NCBI RefSeq assembly: GCF_037325665.1
Contig: NC_090254.1
Location: 38,137,190-38,201,189 of the forward strand
Source of the DNA: Littorina saxatilis
Lineage: Eukaryota; Mollusca; Gastropoda; Littorinimorpha; Littorinidae
Direction: 5' to 3'
DNA length: 64,000 nt
This document shows positions 32,924 through 40,975 of this stretch, one piece after another. The notes under the pieces are model-generated. The model worked only from the letters and a program-made list of their open reading frames with translations, was not told the origin of the DNA and made no database searches. The position numbers were made by a program, and so were the translations under genes. Within the stretch, counting starts at the first letter, position 1. Each line of letters starts with the position of its first letter.

Positions 32924-35804
32924 CGTGTGTGTGTGTGTGTGTGTGCGTGTGTGTGTGTAGCGCGATTCAGAGTAAACTACTGGACCGATCTTTAAGTTAT
33001 GAAATTTGACATGAGAGTTCCAGTGGGTATGATATCCCCGGAGGTTTTTTTCTTTTTTTCGATAAATGTCTTTGATGACGTCATATCCGGCTTTTTGTAA
33101 AAGTTGAGGCGGCACTGTCACACCCTCATTTTTCAATCAAATTGATTGAAATTTTTGCCAAGCAATCTTCGACGAAGGCCGGACTTTGGTATTGCATTTC
33201 AGCTTGGTGGCTTAAAAATTAATCAATGACTTTGGTCATTAAAAATCTGAAAATTGTAAAAACTAAATTTAATAAAACGATCCAAATTTACGTTCATCTT
33301 ATTCTTCATCATTTTCTGATTCCAAAAACATATAAATATGTTATATTTGGATTAAAAACAAGCTCTCAAAATTAAAAATATAAAAATTATGATCAAAATT
33401 AAATTTTCCAAATCAATTTAAAAACACTTTCATCTTATTCATTGTCGGTTCCTGATTCCAAAAACATATAGATATGATATGTTTGGATTAAAAACACTCT
33501 CAGAAAGTTAAAACGAAGAGAGGTACAGAAAAGCGTGCTATCCTTCTCAGCGCAACTACTACCCCGCTCTTCTTGTCAATTTCACTGCCTTTGCCATGAG
33601 CGGTGGACTGACGATGCTACGAGTATACGGTCTTGCTGAAAAATGGCATTGCGTTCAGTTTCATTCTGTGAGTTCGACAGCTTGACTAAATGTGACCCTC
33701 CACCACGAAATGAGTCGCTTGTCACCTCGCGCGGGGAGTGTATGGTTACAGTGGGAGGATCACCTTAGTCATAGCCTTATAACTCAAACAGTTTTTGCTC
33801 TTTTCTAAAACGGTTTTCACCACTGGATAGAGCATAACAATCTCGTTAGGAAAATGTAAAAATATGAAAATCATGCAAAGGTGACATGCGACTCATTTCG
33901 TGGTGGAGGGTCACAAATGTTGTATTTTCGCCATACGCGACTTGTTATTTGTTTACGTTCAGACGGTGTTATTGTCAGCGACACTATTGTCTAAGGATTG
34001 TAATGCTATATTGTTTGGTGAGTATTGTGAAAAAAGAAAAAGAAAAAAAAAGTACTTACCTAACCCACTGCTCGCTGAACGTTTTCCTGTGCAGGTAGCC
34101 GTGCATGGCGGGAGACTGCAGGTCTTTGGCTGCTAACTCCATCACGGCCATCGGTTGTGACCGCTTTCCCTTTCCTTTCTCTTTCTTCAACTTCCCCTCC
34201 GATCCTCGGGAATTTCCGTCAGAGCTTCGGAAATTTCCGTCAGACTCTCGGGGAATTTCGGCAGACCTTCGGGGACTTTCGCCAGAACTGACAGCAACTT
34301 TGTCAAAACCTCGTGAAATTCCGGCAGACCATCGGTTAATTCCGGTGGATCCTCGGCGAACCTTCGCGTCTTCAGCGGGTTTTTCCGATTGTGTTCTGGG
34401 ACTTTGCGGAGGAGCTAAAGAGGAGCTGCGAGGACTGGTGGGTGGGCCTTTGGAAGACTCCCTCGGGCTTTTTGGGACGCTGGATTGGGTTCCTCGCGGA
34501 CTTTGCGGAGGACCTGTAGATGAGCTTCGAGAAGTGACGGGAATACCCGAAGAAGACTTTCGCGGACTTTGAGGTGGTCCTTGCGAAGGGCTTCTCGGAC
34601 TTTGTGGAGTACTCCTGGAAGATTTTCTCGGACTCTCCGGAATCGCTGTTGTAGAATTTCTGTTGGCTTGAATCGTTACGGAGGTGGGCAAATTTGACGG
34701 TCTTTGTGGCACAGCGGTCGTAGACCTTCTTTGAGCAGGGCCCGCAGAGGCAGACCTAGGACCGCGTGCAGAATCAGCAGCAGATTGTCTCACACTACGC
34801 TGCGGTTCGCCTGTAGATGTTCTAGGACCAGCAAGCGTGTGTTCTCTTGAACTTCCCAGCAGAGACTCTCGAGGAGTGACGAACGAATCACAGTTTTCTG
34901 ACACCCTGGTCCTCTGGTAGTAAGAGAGGATCGGTCCTCTCGGTTTGCGGCCCAGGGTTTCACTAGAACTGTACACAGAGTCTTCGTCCCTCAGGCGAGA
35001 AAGAGAACTCTGCTCCCTCTGAACACTACTAGAAGAGATCGCCTGATTCAGAGACGAGAACAGGGTGGCGGGTCTCTCCCTTGGAAGTGTGTTAGCACGT
35101 GCAGTTTCGTCACTGTCGTTTGACCTACTTTTCAGGTCACTTGACCTAGTTTTTGCTTGCGCAGATCTTAGTGTCACTGCCGATGTGTCGTTGGGAGTAA
35201 CACTCACCCAAGCGCTATCACTGTGTCCACTTTCCTCCTTCGTAAGCTTGGATTTGTGAAGAGAGTTGTTGTTGTTGTTGGTATTTCTGTCAGATACAGT
35301 CTCTTCTTCACTCTCATACTCATCCCAGGCTGCGGAGTATGTTCTCGTGTGTTCTACAGTGGAAACCTGCACTCGAAGTTCACTTTCTATTGCGTGTCTT
35401 GAACTTTCTCCACCGTCCTCGTCACTGAATTCACAGTCGTTGCCGTCATCATTGTCGTGCTCTACTCCAGAACGCCTGGCAACTACTTCTACGCCGTTCT
35501 GACGCTTTGAAACTGCGTCACTGTCGTATGACGTCACACCACGAGCAACACCGTCATCAGATACACGTCGCTGGCGAGGGTGCGTCACGAAGCTTGACGC
35601 AGTGGGTTGTGCGGCTGAAGCTGCTACGTCACCCCCCTCAAGGACGTCATACTGGCCACTGACGTTATCGGCGTCGTCATTCTGCCAGTCACGCGGTGTG
35701 GCCGGGGTAGATTTCCACCCGGGGTGAGAAGGAGGCTGGTTAGACTGGAGAGATTTTCCTTCGGTGAAAGAGCGTGAACGGTGTCTTACTTCCCCCAGCA
35801 ATAC
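14671..35804 (-). CDS. Large Ser/Pro-rich PH-domain protein, family not recognised (3' seven exons)
   Basis: Exons join 35804-34060, 29349-29196, 28499-28376, 26440-26319, 16616-16479, 16028-15198 and 14718-14671 with GT-AG borders and consistent phases, giving 1053 residues plus TAA. Order: about 565 disordered residues rich in Ser, Pro and Arg with many SPR(S/K)S motifs; a PH domain (about 566-672, [20 protein letters not shown] to [18 protein letters not shown]); a helical segment ([20 protein letters not shown] then [15 protein letters not shown]); a helix with [20 protein letters not shown]; a basic and acidic low-complexity region; and a C-terminal helix [17 protein letters not shown] domains bind phosphoinositides or proteins, so a membrane-linked cytoskeletal or signalling scaffold is likely (inference). 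No catalytic domain is visible. The 5' end is not found; the first visible exon starts in phase 0 at an acceptor. Confidence 0.82.
15198..16028 (-). CDS. PH-protein exon f (low-complexity C-terminal region)
   Basis: 277 codons in phase 0/0, from [20 protein letters not shown] and TFGKKKPP through Gly-, Ser- and Asp-rich segments to DPDAMATIE. Acceptor CTCTCCAG, donor GTGAGC. The internal ATG at its start could be misread as a gene start, but the acceptor and phase place it inside the gene. Confidence 0.85.
16224..16332 (+). repeat. (GT)n microsatellite
   Basis: Nearly pure GT run in the intron between exons e and f. Confidence 0.95.
16479..16616 (-). CDS. PH-protein exon e
   Basis: 46 codons in phase 0/0: [33 protein letters not shown], then [13 protein letters not shown]. 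Acceptor TTTTGCAG, donor GTACAA. Confidence 0.84.
17756..18052. mobile_element. MITE with TIRs of about 35 bp (AAAAAAATAGGTGTGG)
   Basis: The left end, TTAGGCC then AAAAAAAATAGGTGTGGTTA, is repeated inverted at the right end. A TACAGTCGAACC-type sequence to the left and CTTTTAAGACC to the right suggest it sits inside a TA-flanked MITE. Confidence 0.62.
18116..19252 (+). repeat. Left inverted arm of composite (copy A LTR and leader)
   Basis: 1137 bp matched almost base for base, in reverse complement, by 21299-22436. Carries a TATA-like CTTTAAAAGGG at about 18526 and a poly-C run. Confidence 0.88.
18707..19702 (+). other. GT-AG bounded leader block of copy A, absent from the copy B 5' LTR
   Basis: Copy A reads GAGAATCT, then GTAAGTAAC, then about 1 kb, then a pyrimidine-rich TTTTCTTTTC and TCATCAG, then ACACTGCTTTCTGG. 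Copy B has GAGAATCT joined directly to ACACTGCTTTCTGG near 24345. The borders fit a spliceosomal intron exactly. Confidence 0.72.
19856..19875 (+). other. Primer-binding site of LTR copy A
   Basis: TCTGGCGCTGCGAGCAGG follows the LTR end ATCACA. From TGG on it complements a tRNA 3' end ...CCTGCTCGCAGCGCCA, which resembles animal tRNA-Ser (from memory). The TRIM at 723 carries nearly the same motif. Confidence 0.6.
19951..21195 (+). CDS. Gag-like protein of LTR copy A (414 aa)
   Basis: Open frame with a capsid-like helical region (about 30-200, including [19 protein letters not shown] and [10 protein letters not shown]) and one CCHC zinc knuckle ([14 protein letters not shown], about 244-257). 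A Pro/Ala-rich tail ends in the basic RRSQRIRQR. Gag packages element RNA in the cytoplasm. No pol follows. The knuckle and the position after a primer-binding site make Gag identity firm; the closest lineage is probably Metaviridae (inference). Confidence 0.85.
   Translation: MAVDGVPRPQWQMFSPPRLPLFTSSKDGCLLDDYVTEARRIIAHFNLEALGGEAAEWLIQSLAGPAKKEINLHPPQATATANLVLTILQDTFGDHASISTLLASFYSISQSQEEGILSYAHRLQALQVKTNADVAGTVSDAALRDRFMHGLFLPAMRRDLMRFARGREAVTFAAVRAEALRWMREDFEVVAKQQTAVYTQMGAELGRLQVNVSELAVKSTELRAAQHQRPPAASRQQQPSAKPRCWLCNRHGHLQNRCPTKRHRGEQLLSWRQPSEKRVSHQSTSITAQPLLEQSCQTEEQHRLATTPVPVQLHDAQLISFWDSLLNLAPVPRVPATPTFPDRGTVCIARPVFPPPIQPLPVQPAAPAPVPDPQAPPARAQDQPLARDTEPLVHPPAAVPVRRSQRIRQRLSSF
21299..22436 (-). 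repeat. Right inverted arm (partial 3' LTR of copy B)
   Basis: Reverse complement of 18116-19252. On the minus strand it starts TGTAGTCAAG directly after the polypurine tract of copy B. It stops at 21299, where copy A sequence begins. Confidence 0.85.
22437..22447 (-). other. Polypurine tract of LTR copy B
   Basis: On the minus strand GCTGGGGGGGA directly precedes TGTAGTC, the start of the 3' LTR, as expected for the plus-strand primer. Confidence 0.6.
22817..24046 (-). CDS. Gag-like protein of LTR copy B (409 aa)
   Basis: Nearly the same protein as the copy A Gag, including the CCHC knuckle [14 protein letters not shown] and the basic tail, with a few substitutions and a short length difference near the middle. 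Same layout relative to its own primer-binding site and LTR. Confidence 0.85.
   Translation of the reverse strand: MAVDGVPRPQWQMFSPPRLPLFTSSKDGCLLDDYVTEARRIIAHFNLEALGGEAAEWLIQSLAGPAKKEINLHPPQATATANLVLTILQDTFGDHASISTLLASFYSISQSQEEGILSYAHRLQALQVKTNADVAGTVSDAALRDRFMHGLFLPAMRRDLMRFARGREAVTFAAVRAEALRWMREDFEVVTKQQQQATELGRLQVNVSELAVKSTELRAAQHQRPPAASRQQQPSAKPRCWLCNRHGHLQSRCPTKRQRDQQPLSWRQPSEKCASHQSTSITAQPLLEQSCQTEEQHRLATTPVPVQLHDAQLISFWDLLLNLAPVPRVPATPTFPDRGTVCIARPVFPPPIQPLPVQPAAPAPVPDPQAPPARAQDQPLARDPEPLVHPPAAVPVRRSQRIRQRLSSF
24144..25003 (-). repeat. 5' LTR of copy B (about 860 bp)
   Basis: On the minus strand it starts TGTAGTCAAG and ends CTATCACA before the primer-binding site. It carries a TATA-like CTTTAAAAG and a run of about six 13-14-bp units (TTAACACCAGAAAG on the plus strand, 24250-24345). 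A central block differs from the copy A LTR. Confidence 0.75.
25004..25200 (+). repeat. 50-bp tandem repeat, 4 units
   Basis: ATGACATGTGTAAACT recurs every 49-50 bp with CCCCCTGTTAAGTCCTTACT between. The LTR composite ends at its left border. Confidence 0.88.
25375..26310 (+). repeat. TGTC/CGTC satellite with higher-order modules
   Basis: Runs of TGTC and CGTC tetramers are separated by CTTTCTGGCTG spacers and seven modules that include GTAAGTATGxATGAGATGTG. Module spacing is about 110-220 bp. It lies in the intron directly after PH-gene exon d. The long frames it opens on both strands are artefacts. Confidence 0.93.
26319..26440 (-). CDS. PH-protein exon d (helical segment)
   Basis: Codes for [20 protein letters not shown] then [21 protein letters not shown], charged and heptad-like. 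Acceptor GTCCACAG, donor GTCAGT, a weaker donor than its neighbours. The TGTC/CGTC satellite starts about 20 nt downstream. Confidence 0.85.
26649..26882. mobile_element. piggyBac-like MITE (TTAA-flanked)
   Basis: TTAA at 26645-26648 and 26883-26886. The ends CTCATTGTCTCCC and, inverted, CACTTTCCACCCC are loosely similar. It contains two copies of GGTACGGATATATCC. Non-coding. Confidence 0.45.
26893..27082 (-). mobile_element. tRNA-derived SINE, separate family
   Basis: On the minus strand: ACCGGGTAGCTCAGTTTGTA (A box) and GGGTTCGAATCCGGG (B box), then a body ending GACCTCGGTCATTCTGCC and ATAAGTGCAGGTGGCTGA. Body pieces of the same family occur near 520-590 and 5755-5830. Confidence 0.7.
27079..27327. 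mobile_element. TIR element with an interstitial telomere-like core
   Basis: Arms of about 63-65 bp (27079-27143 and 27265-27327, sharing GAACAATCCTTCTCATTGCG and GTCAATGCGCA) are inverted around 27175-27219, which holds CCCTAA-type repeats, some of them variants. Non-coding. Confidence 0.75.
27711..28198. mobile_element. Harbinger-like MITE with TTA target duplication
   Basis: The TIR AGTGCTGTTCACATGGCAG begins after TTA (27708-27710) and its inverse ends before TTA (28199-28201). Inner inverted similarity continues (CAACTT, TGACCAACTT, TTTTAGTCG). The 3-bp TTA duplication and GTTCACA-type end fit PIF/Harbinger. 488 bp, no transposase. Confidence 0.72.
28376..28499 (-). CDS. PH-protein exon c (PH C-terminal helix)
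   Basis: Codes for [20 protein letters not shown] then [21 protein letters not shown]. The conserved Trp of the PH C-terminal helix is present. Phase 0 in, 1 out (GTAAG donor). Confidence 0.87.
28638..28972 (+). repeat. (CT)n blocks with a duplicated spacer of about 60 bp
   Basis: CT runs are separated by two similar unique stretches (28722-28781 and 28862-28921, sharing GCAATGTTAACTTTTTGTTC), giving a period of about 140 bp. Confidence 0.9.
28981..29182 (+). repeat. (CA)n microsatellite beside PH-gene exon b
   Basis: CA runs broken by CGTGGCACACA interruptions, ending 13 nt from the splice donor of exon b. Confidence 0.95.
29196..29349 (-). CDS. PH-protein exon b (PH domain core)
   Basis: Acceptor TTTTTCAG, donor GTAAGT. 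Codes for [15 protein letters not shown] and on to [11 protein letters not shown], the beta strands of the PH fold. A (CA)n array begins 13 nt after the donor. Confidence 0.87.
30420..30780 (+). repeat. CT/CCCT low-complexity tract
   Basis: Pyrimidine-rich sequence with irregular CT and CCCT runs. The open frames on both strands are compositional. Confidence 0.9.
31260..31405 (+). repeat. (AAAC)n/(GAAC)n tetranucleotide repeat
   Basis: AAAC and related CGAA/GAAC tetramers in long imperfect runs. Confidence 0.9.
32752..33942. mobile_element. Non-autonomous repeat family L, copy 1
   Basis: A roughly 0.95-kb AT-rich non-coding repeat. One end has a TTTAGTCAAGTTTTGACTAAAT hairpin and a (GT)n run, the other CTTGACTAAAT followed by TTGTATTTTCGCC. 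Internal landmarks GATGACGTCATATCCGGC and GACCAAAGTCATTAA (inverted here) are shared with copies 2 (37806-38690) and 3 (55860-62630). A 223-bp MITE is inserted near its right end. Confidence 0.78.
33692..33914. mobile_element. 223-bp MITE inserted in family L copy 1
   Basis: Near-perfect TIRs of about 35 bp (GTGACCCTCCACCACGAAAT at the left, inverted at the right) with AAAT repeated on both sides (33688-33691 and 33915-33918). Copy 2 of family L shows the uninterrupted site. Confidence 0.85.
34060..35804 (-). CDS. PH-protein exon a (disordered Ser/Pro region, start of PH domain)
   Basis: Starts at a TTTTCAG acceptor with [16 protein letters not shown], runs open for 581 codons, and ends in phase 2 at GTAAGT after [14 protein letters not shown]. 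It carries the SPR-repeat region and a short Asn run. Poly-A and AG-rich sequence lies just beyond the donor. Confidence 0.83.
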
Positions 35805-36013
35805 CTGAAAACACACAGAAACACCAGACACATGAGAATCGTTATTACTCAAAAGGCTCGAGGACGAGAGTCGAAAGGCTTAAACTGTGTTCACAACAAA
35901 AGCAGGACGTGTGTGCAAAGACAAAATTGAAGAACACGGAATACCGGCATTTAGTTACGTAATAAGATGATATGTATATATCACAATAACTTGAATAAGT
36001 GTTGTGCTTTCAT

Positions 36014-36049
<36 letters not shown>

Positions 36050-36249
36050 NNNNNNNNNNNNNNNNNNNNNNNNNNNNNNNNNNNNNNNNNNNNNNNNNNN
36101 NNNNNNNNNNNNNNNNNNNNNNNNNNNNNNNNNNNNNNNNNNNNNNNNNNNNNNNNNNNNNNNNNNNNNNNNNNNNNNNNNNNNNNNNNNNNNNNNNNNN
36201 NNNNNNNNNNNNNNNNNNNNNNNNNNNNNNNNNNNNNNNNNNNNNNNNN
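36050..36249. other. Assembly gap, 200 N
   Basis: Exactly 200 N, probably a fixed-size gap. A (CT)n run ends at its left border and a SINE begins right after it. Confidence 0.97.
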
Positions 36250-36542
36250 GTTTTTTACCCAGCCATTTAGGCAGCCATACGCCGCTTTCGGAGGAACCAT
36301 GCTGGGTATTTTCGTGTTTCTATAACCCACAGAACTCTGACATGGATTACAGGATCTTTTTCGTGTGCACTTGGTCTTGTGCTTGCGTGTACACACGGGG
36401 GTGTTCGGACACTGAGGAGAGTCTGCACACAAAGTTGACTCTGAGAAATAAATCTCTCGCCGAGCGTGGGGACAAACTCACGCTGACAGCGTCCAACTGG
36501 ATACAAATCCAGCGCGCTACCGACTGAGCTACATCCCCGCCC
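36250..36542 (+). mobile_element. tRNA-derived SINE, same family as 41701-42103 (left end in gap)
   Basis: Plus-strand order matches 41788-42103: TTTTTTACCCAGCCATTTAG, TGACATGGATTACAGGATC, the acacacggggg run, and the inverted tRNA-like head ending GACTGAGCTACATCCCCGCC. The (GAA)n tail side is lost in the N gap. Confidence 0.75.
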
Positions 36543-36628
36543 TGACTGAGCTACATCCCCGCCCTGACTGAGCTACATCCCCGCCCTGACTGAGCTACAT
36601 CCCCGCCCTGACTGAGCTACATCCCCGC
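36521..36628 (+). repeat. 22-bp tandem repeat of the SINE head, 5 units
   Basis: CTGACTGAGCTACATCCCCGCC-type units repeat back to back. Each is the outer end of the SINE tRNA-like head, including the A-box core TAGCTCAGT on the minus strand. Confidence 0.9.
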
Positions 36629-37386
36629 CCCATTGGAGGTCTTAAAAGGGGGGTTCCACTGTATACTGTTACATTATTCATCTAAATTGGCTTTTCCTCA
36701 ACACATTTTTCAAAAAAAGTGAATTGATCCGTCTTATCTTTATCTAAATTAATCATATCATAAGGTAATACACGTACCATCTGTGGTTACGGACTAATAA
36801 ATAAAAGTTTCTAAAATATTTAAGAAGAACGATGCACATTTCACGTTCTTTATTTTGCTAAAAATGATGAGAAAAATCAGCGTCAAGAAACAACGACCAG
36901 GAACAACAACAAGTGAGCCTCTGGTCATTGCTTCATCTCGTTCTGATTCAACTGTGTTTATTTTAAAAGTCATTTGAAAAACATTTTCATCAAAATCGAA
37001 CGCTTAACACCCATCATCTTATATTAAAAGCAATTCTACACTAAAAATAAAAAATTCTAAGATAAAAATGTCACCAAACATTCTGGTCTCTGATCACAGT
37101 TGCCAAAATTTGATTCTGTCTGCTTTTGCTAAAATTATTTCTTTTTAAATATAACAGAAGTCTCCGCATTAAAATTGACCTCAACTTAAATGCACATTTT
37201 TCCCACAAGGGTAAAACAGAGTGTGCTTCTTCTGACAATTTGTTCACATGTTATACTTGTATAACACTTTCCACTGAATATGCTGTGGAACTCTAGATTA
37301 AATTGTCCATGCTTTCCATATCACTTCTCCACGCAGCCAGATCTCACAAAAGACAGAATGTTAGCATGAAATATGACCATACATAC

Positions 37387-38826
37387 AGAGGTACCTGCGA
37401 TGAAAGGACACCCTCGGGGCAGGCCAAAAGAGTCCAAAGTATACAGATGGCCTGTCAAGACAGGTGTATTTTGGTAAAGATATGCACGGCCGAGAAAAAA
37501 AAATATCAATTTTTCTGAATACCCCAACAAACCTTATTTTTGTCCTGAGGGGAAGGTTTTAAACAGCAAGTGAAAAGATTGTTTGCGTGCAACACACAGG
37601 AGCACCAGGAGGCCTTGCATTTACAACTTTTTTTTTTAGCCTTAAAAACTTCAATAACTAAAAATTTCAAAACTGGATTTTGCAGGCTTAACGAGAAAAG
37701 TTACTCTTCTCCGACATCCAGGAGACACAGCTTGCACGATTTTCGGCCATTAAAAACCCACTGTGAAAAAACACCAACAAACTTCAATTAACAAAAGAAA
37801 GAAACAAGTCGCGTAAGGCGAAAATACAATATTTAGTCAAGTAGCTGTCGAACTCACAGAATGAAACTGAACGCAGCAAGACCGTATACTCGTAGCATCG
37901 TCACTCCACCGCCCGTGGCAAAGGCAGTGCCCGTGGAATTGACAAGAAGAGCGGGGTATTCGTTGCGCTAAGAAGGATAGCACGCTTTTCTGTACCTCTC
38001 TTCGTTTTAACTTTCTGAGCGTGTTTTTAATCCAAACATATCATATCTATATATTTTTGGAATCAGGAACCGACAAGGAATACGATGAAAGTGTTTTTAA
38101 ATTGATTTCGAAAAAAAAAATTTGATAATAATTTTTATATATTTAATTTTCAGAGCTTGTTTTTAATCCAAATATAACATATTGATATGTTTTTGGAATC
38201 AGCAAATGATGGAGAATAAGATAAACGTAAATTTGGATCGTTTTATAAATTTTTAATTTTTTTTTACAATTTTCAGATTTTTAATGACCAAAGTCATTAA
38301 TTAATTTTTAAGCCACCAAGCTGAAATGCAATACCGAACCCCGGGCTTCGTCGAAGAGTACTTGACCAAAATTTCAACCAATTTGGTTGAAAAATGAGGG
38401 CGTGACAGTGCCGCCTCAACTTTCACGAAAAGCCGGATATGACGTCATCAAAGACATTTATCCAAAAAATGAAAAAAAACGTTCGGGGATTTCATACCCA
38501 GGAACTCTCATGTCAAATTTCATAAAGATCGGTCCAGTAGTTTAGTCTGAATCGCTCTACACACACACACACACAGACACACACACAGACACACACACGC
38601 ACACACGCACATACACCACGACCCTCGTTTCGATTCCCCCTCGATGTTAAAATATTTAGTCAAAACTTGACTAAATATAAAAAGTAGCCGACCGACCAAC
38701 CTTTTTTGGCAGGCCTGACAATATCATCGGAAACAAAACATTTTTACTCTGGAGGCCTAAACAGGTGTCCTATCTTCGGAGGTACTAGGTGTTCTCTCTT
38801 TGCAGGGGCCTCATATGGTAGGTACC
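37387..38826. mobile_element. TA-flanked element (GGTACCTGC ends) split by family L copy 2
   Basis: The left end, GAGGTACCTGCGATGAAAGG, and the right end, GGTAGGTACCACTATA, are inverted relatives. The same ends occur in the compact copy at 47575-47741. Family L copy 2 lies between. Confidence 0.5.
37806..38690. mobile_element. Non-autonomous repeat family L, copy 2
   Basis: Reverse orientation to copy 1, from GTCGCGTAAGGCGAAAATAC to the TTTAGTCAAAACTTGACTAAAT hairpin near 38660, with a (CA)n run at 38560-38615. Its left end is the uninterrupted version of the MITE site at 33692. Confidence 0.78.
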
Positions 38827-39031
38827 ACTATATTTTACAATAAAGACAAAACTGGAGAGAAATAAACAACCTTTTTCAGAATCCACATCACAGAATGCCA
38901 GTTGGTGTTAAATTTCACAAAACACATGAAGCAATAAACATCATTTCATCAAGACAAATAAATAGCTGTTTTTTGTCATGCAGGCACAAGAATCCAATAA
39001 CGAGATTTGTGCTTTACCATTTACAATGATA

Positions 39032-39172
39032 ACTGTGTGTGTGTGTGTGTGTGTGTGTTTGTGTGTGCGTGTGTTTGTGTGCGTGTGTGTGCGTGTGTGC
39101 GTGTGTGTGCGTGTGTGCGTGTGTGTGCGTGTGTGCGCATGTATGTGTGTGCGTGTGTGTGTGCGAGAGAGA
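39032..39172 (+). repeat. (GT)n microsatellite with GTGCGT variants
   Basis: GT run with regular GTGCGTGT interruptions. Confidence 0.93.
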
Positions 39173-40418
39173 GAGCTTGCATGTATCCACTAAAATGTTA
39201 TTGTGTTTGCGTGTGAGTGTGTATGTGTTTGTGCGTTTATGCGTACACGTGAGTGTTAGTGCGAGTATATCCACATGTATCTGTGTGTCTGTAATTTTAC
39301 ATGCCGGTGTGCACAAAAGCACGCATATAAAACACGTACCATTTAGCTTTCCCCATCTACAAACAAGGAGTAAAAGTCAACTTTAAAATGTCAAGATCAA
39401 AACAATAATGTCAATAAATGATCAATGTGTTGACCTACAGAGAATTATGTCATTATGTCAATCCAGACACACAGCCAAAAGATTCCATTAGTCATTTCAT
39501 TCTTGAACAAATTACAATACAAAAAGCGGATTTGACAAAGCAGAACAAGAAATATACACCATAAAACGTTGCGTTGTAACTTTAAAAAAAAAGCAGGATC
39601 TGTTCATCTGTGCTAAAATACACCTGCGTTATCTTCAAAAAAAATGTTTTAATATTGTAAAAAGCAACGAAGTCACAAGGTTAGGTAAGAAGGGTAGCCA
39701 GTTGTTAACGATCAACCGATCCTAGCTTAAAGTCAACCAATCTAAAGCTGGATTTGAATCACACAAACATTTGCTTGAACAGAACTAAGCAAAAACCAGC
39801 CATTAGTCCTGAAAAAGTAAATGTAACATTTAAAAAAAATCAATAAAACGCTTCAAGATATAACATTTTATTCAAATTTGTCCCCCCCCCTCCATCTTTC
39901 CTCCCACACAATGAATACATTATCATCCTTTCAACCTTTTCCTCTTCGCATCCCAGGGGTGGAGGGGGGGGAGACATCCCTCATTCTATTTAACATTACA
40001 ACATACTGAGATTCCTATACTAGAACTAAAAAAGCTTTGTTTGAGATTCAGAGACATTTGATCCGTTTAATATAAATAGCACAACCTTCTTACAAAGGTT
40101 TCAGACAGGATTTTTCCCGATTAAATGTGACATATATATGCTATATATACTACACACAAACTGACTAACATGGTCCCACTATACCGAAGAAAAATTGCTT
40201 TGAGCAGTGTTTTGCATCTGCAAAACATAGGGATTTATTATATCTTTTAGCAAGGGAATCAAATGGTATTCAAGCCTCTTGAAAGAAAAGTCAAAATGTT
40301 TTCTGGATCCAAAAATCAAACGCTTGATTTAACTAACCTTACGTGAATTCTAGCATCAAGAGATGTAACATTTCAGAAACACCGTTTGAGGTACCTGCAG
40401 CAGCCAACACATGCTTAA

Positions 40419-40726
40419 CCCTTAGGCTGGTTGTTGCGACATATGTCGCGCTACTTTACGTATACTGTCACCTGGTTGTCGCGACATATGTCGCGCTACT
40501 TTACGTATACTGTCACCTGGTTGTCGCGACATATGTCGCGCTACTTTACGTATACTGTCACCTGGTTGTCACGACATATGTCGCGCTACTGGCTCAGTCT
40601 GTTTGGTCGGTTCCGATTACCTCCCATGGATGCGAAAACCTATATGACCGTTTTTCTTTATTTTTCTCTCTGTTAATTCACCAGTGGCTATGTAACATGT
40701 GTTACAGAATTGCACCAGTGTAAGGG
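40419..40726. mobile_element. piggyBac-like MITE with 45-bp palindrome-bearing repeats
   Basis: TTAA at 40415-40418 and 40727-40730. Ends CCCTTAGGCTGGT and, inverted, CCCTTACACTGGT, matching the CCCTT start typical of piggyBac. The left part holds units at 45-bp spacing (40441, 40486, 40531, 40576), each with the palindrome GCGACATATGTCGC. Confidence 0.75.
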
Positions 40727-40975
40727 TTAAATGCTGTGACAACTTGAAAAAAAATGTCTCAAAAAGAATAAATAACTTGACTGAAATATGAGAGCCATGC
40801 ATGCAGTAAAGACTTGATGAATGCAGCCTCCGTGTTGTTTGTGCGAGTAACACAGTGGCGTTGGTATTACAGCAAAACATCGAGAGATTCAAAAATGTAC
40901 ATGATTAATCTATGCAGCACAACTTTTTGAAAATTTTTGTTCTTTGAGAAAATGAGATCCATTGGTAAACTGGTA

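Larger units (their letters stand above)
29350..34059. other. Intron of the PH gene between exons a and b
   Basis: No exon seen. It holds a CT/CCCT-rich tract (30420-30780), an AAAC/GAAC tetranucleotide stretch (31260-31405), a poly-C run near 31908, and the MITE pair at 32752-33942. The rest is unremarkable. Confidence 0.6.
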
